Shown here: positions 56,864-64,000 of the stretch, one piece after another
How positions within the stretch are numbered: the stretch's first letter is position 1
How the letters are laid out: every line of letters begins with the position of its first letter
Assembly (NCBI GenBank): GCA_018266215.1
Contig: JAFEAV010000004.1
Span: forward strand, 80,886 to 144,885
DNA length: 64,000 bases
Origin: Cyanobacteria bacterium SZAS LIN-3
Lineage (GTDB): Bacteria > Cyanobacteriota > Vampirovibrionia > Obscuribacterales > Obscuribacteraceae
Reading direction: 5' to 3'
Notes under the pieces: model-generated
Databases searched by the model: none
Seen by the model: the letters and a program-made list of their open reading frames with translations, nothing else
What the model was told of the DNA's origin: nothing
Translations under genes and position numbers: made by a program

Positions 56864-56988
56864 CTCTTAAATCGATATTGATCTAAACTTCATCTGCAAC
56901 CGCTGCAACAAGTTTGGCCCTATCCTGGGATTCAGCCGGATGGGGCTTCTGTGTCTGTTGCCTGTGGCTATTGTAAGGAGCTTGCCTG

Positions 56989-58542
56989 GTGGGCAAATTT
57001 GGGGTGGCCGACATACTTAAGTTGCTCGTCCTGGGCAGCGGCCTGGCGGCACTTCTAATCAAAGATGCCAGACTCAAGCGCCAGTTTGCCATAGCGCTCC
57101 TGATGGCCTGCACGGCGCTGGTCGGCTACACCTTTTACCAGCCCCTGGCCAACCAGTCCAAAGACACCAAGAGTCTCGCCATTATGGACTCTTCCACCTC
57201 TGAGTTTGTGATGAAGCTGGCTTCGTCGATTGACGACCTCTTCACCAAGGCCGGTGGCGGCCTGATGGGGGCTGCCGGCGGCTCGTCTTCCAGCTCCAAA
57301 AAGATGATGGACGACATGCATGCCCAGGCGCTCAAATCGGCACAACTGGCCGTCAAGCATGATCCGGCCTCGGTGGCGATGAAGTTTCGTGAGCTTATCA
57401 TCCTCGGAGAGTCGCGCATGCCCATGGGCAAGTCCCTGGCCGCACTCAAGGAGATGGGCGGTGAAACCGCGGCGCAGGCGGCTCTTCTGATAGAGCGCAT
57501 GTATGAGACTCATGCCCTGCCCCGGGCAGAGCAAAAGGCCGCTCTGGCCATGTGTGAAAACCTTACCTCCCGCGGCTGGCTGCGCGATGTGGCGACAATC
57601 GAGGTCTACCGCGTCTCGGGCGAGGAGCAGACCGCCGCCAAAATGCAGGATACCTACCATGAGTCGCTGGTTGCCTATGCCGGGCGCATCGTTCTAATGA
57701 TGGTAACAGCCGGTATTCTGGGCTTTGTCGGCTTGATTATTTTCCTGGCCCAGTTTTTCTTCTGGCCGCGTAAGCTCACCTCCGACGAACAGCGCAGTCT
57801 CATCGCCGCGCCTCAGGACTATGGTTTTCTCAAGATTTACGGCGTGTTCATCGGTTGGCTGGCTCTGGAATGTACACTTTCGCCCCTGGTCTCCGAGGTG
57901 GCAAAGGTCGTCAAAAAGCCCGTGGGTGCCCCGGATCCGCTAATGGTTGGCCTGCTTATCCTGGTCATTTACACCATGAGCAATGTGCCGTCTCTGATTA
58001 TTGCCTGGCTTGTGGCCATCAGGGCCACCGGCGTCAAGTTTATCGATGCCGTTAAACTGCGCACTAAGAGCGGCAACCTGGGCCCTGTGCGACTTGTCCT
58101 GGCCGGTATTTCGGCCTGGCTCTGCGCTATCCCTCTGGTCATGGTCAGCGCTTTCATCTCCAAGTCGTTGCAGAGCAGCGGCTCGGTCAATCCCATTTTG
58201 CCTATCATCTCGGAGGTCGTCCGCTCCGGGGGCTTCACGACGATTGCCCTCTTTATCTTTGTGCTTGGTGTGATGCCGGCACTCTGCGAAGAGACACTCT
58301 TCCGCGGATTTTTGTACACGTCCCTGCGGGTCAAACACGGAGTCCTGTACTCGGTAATCGTCTCGGCTACGGCTTTTGCCGCCGTGCATCTTGATCCCGG
58401 CGCCTTCTTGCAGCTTTTTATCCTGGGTGCTGTCTTTGCCCTGGTGATGGAGCGCACGAAAAGCCTTTTGCCTTCAATGGTGGCCCACTGTTTGTGGAAT
58501 AGCGGTACCTTGATTCTGATGATGGTGGCATTTGGCGGCTAA
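56989..58542 (+). CDS. CPBP-family intramembrane metalloprotease (ABI domain)
   Basis: The product has 517 residues, starting at GTG 56989. Two N-terminal membrane segments flank a soluble helical part of about 180 residues. A C-terminal bundle of about eight membrane helices carries the CPBP/Rce1-like motifs: EETLFRGFLY (E-E-x-x-x-R, about 433-442), AFAAVHLD, and HCLWNSGT with the last His/Asn pair. These residues form the glutamate and histidine active site of intramembrane proteases such as Rce1. The long N-terminal extension is unusual and may recruit substrate. The substrate is unknown. Confidence 0.87.
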   Translation: MGKFGVADILKLLVLGSGLAALLIKDARLKRQFAIALLMACTALVGYTFYQPLANQSKDTKSLAIMDSSTSEFVMKLASSIDDLFTKAGGGLMGAAGGSSSSSKKMMDDMHAQALKSAQLAVKHDPASVAMKFRELIILGESRMPMGKSLAALKEMGGETAAQAALLIERMYETHALPRAEQKAALAMCENLTSRGWLRDVATIEVYRVSGEEQTAAKMQDTYHESLVAYAGRIVLMMVTAGILGFVGLIIFLAQFFFWPRKLTSDEQRSLIAAPQDYGFLKIYGVFIGWLALECTLSPLVSEVAKVVKKPVGAPDPLMVGLLILVIYTMSNVPSLIIAWLVAIRATGVKFIDAVKLRTKSGNLGPVRLVLAGISAWLCAIPLVMVSAFISKSLQSSGSVNPILPIISEVVRSGGFTTIALFIFVLGVMPALCEETLFRGFLYTSLRVKHGVLYSVIVSATAFAAVHLDPGAFLQLFILGAVFALVMERTKSLLPSMVAHCLWNSGTLILMMVAFGG

Positions 58543-58639
58543 TTTGCCGGCTATCGCAGTTTTGATGATTCTTAAACGGTCAAGTCGGGCACAAATGTTA
58601 TAGGCATTTGTCTAAGCCTCAGGCTCGAATGGTAGCGCC

Positions 58640-59167
58640 ATGACTGCAGTACGGACTGGCTACATTACACTCACTTCCAACCCTCACAAGAAGAGGGCCG
58701 GACTTGTGCCTCTGTGCGCTTTTCTGGCTATGGGCTGGGCCCTGGCCATCATGTACACGGTGGTTGCCGTGCTCAGCTGGTCGGAAAATGCCATGTTTTC
58801 TCTGGCTCTGATTGTATCGATGCTGGGCTTTGGCCTGGTTCTCAGCTTGTTTGGCATGGGCTTGCTGCGCGACTCGTACCGTGACTATATCCTTGAACTG
58901 ACCGATACCGAAGCCGTGCTGGTCGTGATCGACAGACTGCGCAAGAAAAAAGGCACACGGATGGTTTTGCTGGATGACATCAGCTATGCCGAGTACTACC
59001 CGTACTCCGACCAGGCCTCGATTATTTTGCACACCTCTTATATCGACATGGAGATACCGCTCTGGCCTATGAGCAATCAAGGACGTGACGTAGTCGACTA
59101 TCTGAGCGGGCGCGGTGTGATGGTCGTGAATGTGCAGTCGGACGATCCCATTCCCGATAGCCGCTGA
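58640..59167 (+). CDS. Membrane protein of unknown function
   Basis: The product has 175 residues. Two membrane helices (LVPLCAFLAMGWALAIMYTV and ALIVSMLGFGLVLSLFGMGL) are followed by a C-terminal soluble domain of about 90 residues. Its strands (YILELTDTEAVLVVID, MVLLDDISYAEYYP, SIILHTSYIDMEI) suggest a small beta domain comparable to a PH-like fold, but I cannot claim a family. It lies 97 bp after the CPBP gene on the same strand. Confidence 0.65.
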   Translation: MTAVRTGYITLTSNPHKKRAGLVPLCAFLAMGWALAIMYTVVAVLSWSENAMFSLALIVSMLGFGLVLSLFGMGLLRDSYRDYILELTDTEAVLVVIDRLRKKKGTRMVLLDDISYAEYYPYSDQASIILHTSYIDMEIPLWPMSNQGRDVVDYLSGRGVMVVNVQSDDPIPDSR

Positions 59168-59289
59168 TACTACCGGTGGTGTCAATAGCACAACCCCTTG
59201 GAAAACCCCAGGTTTGCGCTTATTTACACCCGGCCCAATTAATATATCGATTAGTGCTAAAATCACGGCCAACCAATGCATAAGGCCAT

Positions 59290-60078
59290 ATGACCGCGCA
59301 GATTAACGGTTTCGGATTACATATTGCACCGGACGAAGACCAGCTCTTTGCTGATCTGGCGCAAAGCATCACCCAGCTGGCCAATGAGTGCATAGCCAAG
59401 TACGGCATATTCACCTTCGCGCTTTCCGGCGGGAACACGCCGCGTTCGCTCTATGCCAACCTGGCGAAACTGCCGGATGGTGTCTTTCCCTGGAACAAGA
59501 CATACCTGTTTTTGGGGGATGAGCGCTGCGTTTCGCATGACAACGGCGACAGCAATTACAAGATGATAAGTGAGACTTTGCTCTCCCACATCTCCATCCC
59601 TTCGACTAATGTTTTTCCCACAATTAATCAACAGAAGGACCCGGAAGAAGCGGCGCGCAAGTACGAACAGACGATTCGCCGCTTTTTCAAGCTGGAAGCC
59701 GAATCAGATGGGGCCGGTCATGACAAGGGGCGCCTGCCTCGCTTCTCCCTGTTTTTACTGGGTATCGGTCCCGATGGGCATACTGCCTCGCTTTTCCCCG
59801 GTACACCGGCGCTCGATGAAGAAGATCGAATCTTTGTCGCCAACCATGTCGAGGCCTCCGGTGTTAATCGCCTGACCATGACCAAAACCGTCATTGCCAG
59901 CGCTCATCGTGTATTTTTCCTGGTAGCCGGTGAGGCCAAGGCGCAAATTGTCAGCGATATTTTCAATAAGCCACAACTGAATCTGCCGGCGCAGATGGTG
60001 GCACAGCAATGCAAAAAGGATTCGGTCGAATGGTTTATGGACCAGGCGGCCGCCAGCCTTTTGAAGCCGGATAAATAA
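59290..60078 (+). CDS. pgl: 6-Phosphogluconolactonase
   Basis: The product has 262 residues, the usual length for the SOL/DevB type. Recognisable segments are FALSGGNTPRSLYANLA (substrate phosphate site), YLFLGDERCVSHDNGDSNYKM, and LLGIGPDGHTASLFPGTPAL with the conserved Asp and His. It hydrolyses 6-phosphogluconolactone in the oxidative pentose phosphate pathway. The next gene, gnd, encodes the following step 38 bp downstream, so the two form a functional operon. Confidence 0.94.
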   Translation: MTAQINGFGLHIAPDEDQLFADLAQSITQLANECIAKYGIFTFALSGGNTPRSLYANLAKLPDGVFPWNKTYLFLGDERCVSHDNGDSNYKMISETLLSHISIPSTNVFPTINQQKDPEEAARKYEQTIRRFFKLEAESDGAGHDKGRLPRFSLFLLGIGPDGHTASLFPGTPALDEEDRIFVANHVEASGVNRLTMTKTVIASAHRVFFLVAGEAKAQIVSDIFNKPQLNLPAQMVAQQCKKDSVEWFMDQAAASLLKPDK

Positions 60079-60116
60079 TTTCAAAATTCAAACAAAACAG
60101 ATCTGGAGGAAATGAA

Positions 60117-61589
60117 ATGGCTAGTGATAACGGGGCAAAATCAAAAATCGGGCTGGTTGGCCTGGGTGTGATGGGTGAAAATTTGGCCCTCAATATCGAG
60201 CGCAACGGCTTCAAAATTTCTATCTTCAACCGCAGTCACGACAAGGTCGTGGACTTCGTCGAAGGCCGCGGCAAGGGCAAAAACGTTGTCGGTTGCCCGG
60301 ATGAGAAGTCCTTTGTCGAGTCGCTGGAGACTCCGCGCAAAATAATTTTGCTGGTCAAGGCCGGTGACGCCGTCGATCAGACTATCGCCAAACTCAAGCC
60401 CTATCTGGAAAAAGGCGACATCATCATCGATGGCGGCAATTCCTTCTATCTCGATACCCAGAAGCGCGAAGCCGCCCTGGCTCAAGATGGTCTGCGTTTT
60501 GTCGGCTCCGGTGTATCGGGCGGTGAAGAAGGCGCTCTCTGGGGCCCCTCCCTCATGCCCGGCGGCGACAAGAGCGGCTATGCCGAAGTGCAGCCGATCT
60601 GGGAAGCTATTTCCGCCCATGTGGATAAGAGCCCTTGCTGCACGTATCTCGGTCCTGATGGTGCCGGCCACTTTGTGAAGATGGTGCATAACGGTATCGA
60701 ATATGGTGACATGCAATTGATTGCCGAAGTCTATGATGTCCTGCGCAAGGCCCATGGTCTGAGCGCTCCGGCCATCGCCGAAGTATTCACCACCTGGAAT
60801 AAAGGTCTGCTCGACTCATTCTTGATTGAAATCACCGCCAAGATCCTGACTGTGACCGATCCCGAGACCAGCAAGCCCCTGGTTGATCTGATCCTCGATA
60901 AGGCGGGGCAGAAAGGCACAGGCAAATGGACCTCGGAAGCGGCGCTTGAGCTGGGTATCCCGGTGCCTACAATCGACGCCGCCCTCACCGGTCGTGTGCT
61001 TTCTTCCTTGAAAGACGAACGGGTCAAGGCTTCGAGTAAATTTGCCCGGGTGGCCAAGGACCTGGCTTCCGCCCCCGTGGCTGACAAGGCTCTCATCGAC
61101 CATCTCGAAAAAGCCCTCTACGCCAGCAAGGTTTGCAGCTATGCCCAGGGTATGGCCCTGATCAAAGCCGGCTCCGACCACTACAAATGGGGCATCAATC
61201 TCTCCGAATGCGCGCGCATCTGGCGCGGCGGCTGCATCATCAGAGCGCAGCTTCTGGAGCGCATTCGTCAGGCCTTTGACCGCAACAAAGACCTGCCTAA
61301 CCTGCTCATGGACGATGACTTCGCCAACTGGATGATGGATTCGCATCAGTCCCTGCGCAAAGTCGTCTGCCAGGCTCAGATGATGGGCATCCCAGTGCCG
61401 GCGCTTTCGGCTTCGCTGGCTTATTTCGACAGCTACAGAAGCGAAAACCTGCCGCAAAATCTCACCCAGGCGCAAAGAGATTTCTTCGGCGCTCACACCT
61501 ACGAGCGTGTCGACAAGCCGAACGGCGGCTTTGTCCACACCGAATGGGCCGATCTGATCAAGCAGGAAAAAGTCGGCGCCGCTAAATAA
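60117..61589 (+). CDS. gnd: 6-Phosphogluconate dehydrogenase (decarboxylating)
   Basis: The product has 490 residues; the ATG follows GGAGGAA. The N-terminal NADP-binding motif is GLVGLGVMGENLALNIERNG with the specificity residues NRSHDK. The substrate signatures VSGGEEGALWGPSLMPGG and GAGHFVKMVHNGIEYGDMQL contain the catalytic Lys and Asn. The length matches the dimeric long form. It oxidises 6-phosphogluconate to ribulose 5-phosphate and produces NADPH. It is paired with pgl; a zwf gene is not in the window. Confidence 0.96.
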   Translation: MASDNGAKSKIGLVGLGVMGENLALNIERNGFKISIFNRSHDKVVDFVEGRGKGKNVVGCPDEKSFVESLETPRKIILLVKAGDAVDQTIAKLKPYLEKGDIIIDGGNSFYLDTQKREAALAQDGLRFVGSGVSGGEEGALWGPSLMPGGDKSGYAEVQPIWEAISAHVDKSPCCTYLGPDGAGHFVKMVHNGIEYGDMQLIAEVYDVLRKAHGLSAPAIAEVFTTWNKGLLDSFLIEITAKILTVTDPETSKPLVDLILDKAGQKGTGKWTSEAALELGIPVPTIDAALTGRVLSSLKDERVKASSKFARVAKDLASAPVADKALIDHLEKALYASKVCSYAQGMALIKAGSDHYKWGINLSECARIWRGGCIIRAQLLERIRQAFDRNKDLPNLLMDDDFANWMMDSHQSLRKVVCQAQMMGIPVPALSASLAYFDSYRSENLPQNLTQAQRDFFGAHTYERVDKPNGGFVHTEWADLIKQEKVGAAK

Positions 61590-61637
61590 CCGGCCCGGCC
61601 TTTAGCGCCTGAAATCCACTACAATGAAGGGTGTTGA

Positions 61638-62669
61638 TTGATTCAGCATCCTTTTTTGCAGTCGTATATATCTTTGGCTACTTTCTCGCTCACGGCCGTC
61701 AATGTTGGTACCTTCCCTCTGGGCGAGTCAGATCGCATAGTCACTCTCTTTGCCCGGGAACGTGGCCTGCACCGCGCTGTCGCAAAGGGCGCGCGCAAGC
61801 CCGGCACCAAACTCTCGGGGAAGTCCGAGCCGCTCAACATCAACCGCATGCTCCTGGCCAAGGGCCGCTCCCTCGACATCATCACCCAGTGTGAAAGTGT
61901 CGAGACATTCGGCAGTCTGCGCAAGGATCTGCAGCGCCTTTCCTATGCGCTCTATTACGCCGAGCTGACCACGACCTTTGGTCAGGGCCTCTCCGAAGAT
62001 GCCGCGCGTTATTTTGATAGGCTTTCGCTCAGTATCGGCTTGATGGCCGAGAGTCCGCGGGAGCCGGCCCTGCTCTGTCTGGAATTTGAATTTGCTCTGC
62101 TCGAAATGCTGGGCATCAGGCCGGAGCTCGATGTCTGTGTTGCCTGTCGTGAGCCCCTGACCGAGCAAAATCTCAGCAGTTTCAATCATGATCTTGGCGG
62201 CTTCCTCTGCCGCCCCTGTTACCACCTGATGCGGCGGCGGGCCTCCGAAAATCACCACCATGATCATGGCGGCGAGTCTGGCACGCCGAGTGTGGCGGAA
62301 AGTGCGGCGATTTTTGACGGGCACACCTTCGATAAGCCGGTGCGGCGGCCTGTGGTGGAGGGCGTAGAACCAGGCTATGACCGCGATACGCAGCTGGCCG
62401 TGGGCAACATCGCCCGCCGTCGTGAGGCGATAGACGGACAGAGGGCCAATGTTTTCGTCACGCCCATGGTCTGGAAGCGTCTGATTTTGTCGCGCACGGC
62501 CTCGGAGCTGCTGAACAACGGCCTGACCGAGGAGTCTCTGCTCGACAGCGAGCGCGGCGTGCAGGGCAAAGCCACCCAGGCGGCGCGCCGCATCATGCAG
62601 GGTTATATTGAATATAAAGCCGGTCGGCGTATGCGCTCCCTTGACCTGCTTGCCAACCTGCCCTCCTGA
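61638..62669 (+). CDS. recO: Recombination mediator RecO
   Basis: The product has 343 residues, starting at TTG 61638. The N-terminal OB fold contains FPLGESDRIVTLFARERG and AVAKGARKPGTKLSGK, typical of RecO. The helical middle leads to a zinc site: C-x-x-C in CVACREP and C-x-x-C in LCRPCYHL. It then has an insertion of about 60 residues that includes a His-rich run (ENHHHDHGGE), so the protein is about 100 residues longer than E. coli RecO. RecO loads RecA on gapped DNA with RecR. It starts 48 bp after gnd. Confidence 0.9.
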   Translation: MIQHPFLQSYISLATFSLTAVNVGTFPLGESDRIVTLFARERGLHRAVAKGARKPGTKLSGKSEPLNINRMLLAKGRSLDIITQCESVETFGSLRKDLQRLSYALYYAELTTTFGQGLSEDAARYFDRLSLSIGLMAESPREPALLCLEFEFALLEMLGIRPELDVCVACREPLTEQNLSSFNHDLGGFLCRPCYHLMRRRASENHHHDHGGESGTPSVAESAAIFDGHTFDKPVRRPVVEGVEPGYDRDTQLAVGNIARRREAIDGQRANVFVTPMVWKRLILSRTASELLNNGLTEESLLDSERGVQGKATQAARRIMQGYIEYKAGRRMRSLDLLANLPS

Positions 62670-62800
62670 TGAGAGAAGTTTCCCTTTTATAGTGCCGCCA
62701 GGCTACATTCTGCGAGGGCGCTCATCGGTAAAAACGGCTAAAATAGCAAGGTCGGGCAATTTTGGCTGGCGACAGTTTTGAAAATCGGGGAGGCAAACCA

Positions 62801-64000
62801 GTGGGAAGTCTTGAGTCTAGCGATTCGGCGTTATACGAGCTGATTCAGCAAGAATTACACAGACAGCAGAGCTCGATCGAGCTGATTGCCAGTGAAAACT
62901 TTGTAAGTGAAGCCGTTCTGGAAGCACAGGGCTCGGTCTTGACAAATAAATACGCCGAAGGCCTGCCGGGCAAGCGTTATTACGGCGGCTGCGAATTTGT
63001 CGACGGCGTTGAGCGACTGGCTATCGAGCGGGTGAAAAAGCTTTTCAACGCACCCCACGCTAATGTCCAGCCGCACAGCGGCGCCCAGGCCAATATGGCC
63101 GTATTTATGGCTATGCTCAAGCCCGGTGACACGATTATGGGTATGGCTCTCGATCAGGGCGGCCACCTGACCCATGGATCCGCGGTCAATATGTCGGGTA
63201 AATGGTTCGACGCCAAGTTTTACGGAGTCAATCCCGAGACCGGTCGTCTTGAGTACGACGAAGTGGAAAGACAGGTCAAGGAAGCGAAGCCCAAGTTGCT
63301 CATCTGCGGAGCCAGCAACTATCCGCGTATCATCGACTTTGAGCGCATGCGCGCCATAGCCGACAGTGTCGGTGCCTACCTCATGGCCGACATCGCTCAC
63401 ATTGCCGGTCTTGTCGCTACCGGCTTGCATCCCAATCCATTCCCCCATGCGCATTTTGTCACCACAACCACGCACAAAACTCTGCGCGGTCCTCGTGGCG
63501 GCGTCACTATGTGTCAGGAAGAATTTGCCCAGCAGATCGACAAGGCGGTTTTCCCCGGCATCCAGGGCGGACCTTTGATGCACGTGATCGCCGCTAAGGC
63601 AGCCGCTTTTGGCGAGGCCCTCAGACCCGAATTTGTGGATTATTGCAAGCGCATTATCGCCAACGCTCAATGCCTGGCCGACACTCTGGTCGGCGAAGGT
63701 CTGGCCATTGTCTCGGGCGGCACCGACAATCATTTGATGACTGTTGATTTGCGCCCGATCAAAATGACCGGCAAAAAAGCCTGTGCCGTGCTGGAAGAAG
63801 TGAATATCACCACCAATAAAAACGCCATCCCCAACGATCCTGAAAAACCGATGGTGACAAGCGGCATCCGCCTTGGCACTCCGGCTGTAACCACCCGTGG
63901 TTTCAACACCGCCGAGATGACCCTGGTCGGTCAGATCATGGCCGAGACTCTGAAAAATCCTGACGATGAAAGTCAGCGCCAGAAGAGCAAAAAGAAAGTG
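62801..64000 (+). CDS. glyA: Serine hydroxymethyltransferase, 3' end missing
   Basis: The reading frame starts at GTG 62801, eight bases after GGGGAGG, and runs 400 codons to the window edge without a stop; about 15 residues should be missing. Family stretches include [39 protein letters not shown] and [17 protein letters not shown]. The pyridoxal phosphate lysine is K226 in [14 protein letters not shown]. It converts serine and tetrahydrofolate to glycine and methylene-tetrahydrofolate. The 131 bp before it, after recO, should hold its promoter. Confidence 0.96.
   Translation, partial: MGSLESSDSALYELIQQELHRQQSSIELIASENFVSEAVLEAQGSVLTNKYAEGLPGKRYYGGCEFVDGVERLAIERVKKLFNAPHANVQPHSGAQANMAVFMAMLKPGDTIMGMALDQGGHLTHGSAVNMSGKWFDAKFYGVNPETGRLEYDEVERQVKEAKPKLLICGASNYPRIIDFERMRAIADSVGAYLMADIAHIAGLVATGLHPNPFPHAHFVTTTTHKTLRGPRGGVTMCQEEFAQQIDKAVFPGIQGGPLMHVIAAKAAAFGEALRPEFVDYCKRIIANAQCLADTLVGEGLAIVSGGTDNHLMTVDLRPIKMTGKKACAVLEEVNITTNKNAIPNDPEKPMVTSGIRLGTPAVTTRGFNTAEMTLVGQIMAETLKNPDDESQRQKSKKKV

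Overview
The window is a gene-dense bacterial chromosome segment of moderately high GC with the standard stop codons. It reads as a Gram-negative (diderm) heterotroph. It carries genes for lipid A synthesis (lpxD, lpxC), an Omp85/BamA protein with three POTRA domains, a Skp/OmpH chaperone, an LptD-like protein with an OstA/LptA-type domain, and a class A penicillin-binding protein. The order efp-accB-accC, the three-POTRA Omp85 and the LptD type resemble Cyanobacteria and their non-photosynthetic sisters (Melainabacteria/Vampirovibrionia, for example Obscuribacterales). No photosynthesis genes are present and the cyanobacterial HIP1 octamer is not enriched. The lineage is my inference, not something the sequence proves.

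Layout. 1-11 kb: a TPR protein, a YfcE-like phosphoesterase, several exported proteins of unknown function, an anthrax-lethal-factor-type HExGH peptidase, a higBA toxin-antitoxin pair bracketed by an exact 22-bp direct repeat, an EF-hand plus calpain-like protein with replaced catalytic residues, a TPR-matrixin metalloprotease, a degenerate DEDDh exonuclease-like protein and a DJ-1/PfpI protein. 11-18 kb: a membrane glycosyltransferase, a serine hydrolase, an ABC exporter, and a YqhC-like AraC regulator divergent from an aldo/keto reductase. 18-29 kb: a PBP1-type enzyme, peroxiredoxin, MscS channel, SRAP protein, valS, then efp, accB, accC and tRNA-Met. 29-38 kb: TPR and exported proteins, tmk, an aldehyde dehydrogenase with a clear terminator, and the convergent non-homologous end-joining pair ligD/ku.

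38-51 kb is an envelope-biogenesis island: bamA, skp/ompH, lpxD, lpxC, a DUF4139 protein, a truncated bamA paralog, a second DUF4139 protein, then on the other strand lptD followed by a ROK sugar kinase. This is the most interesting region. The bamA/DUF4139 pair appears duplicated, with one copy reduced to two POTRA domains and a remnant of the barrel. 51-64 kb: an operon of iron alcohol dehydrogenase, SCP2-like protein and PfkB kinase; selD-yedF; a ribbon-helix-helix regulator; a CPBP protease; the pentose phosphate pair pgl-gnd; recO; and glyA, which runs off the right edge.

Many genes start with GTG or TTG, so several starts were chosen from Shine-Dalgarno spacing and domain boundaries and are flagged as such. 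Motif alignments were made by eye and no database was searched.
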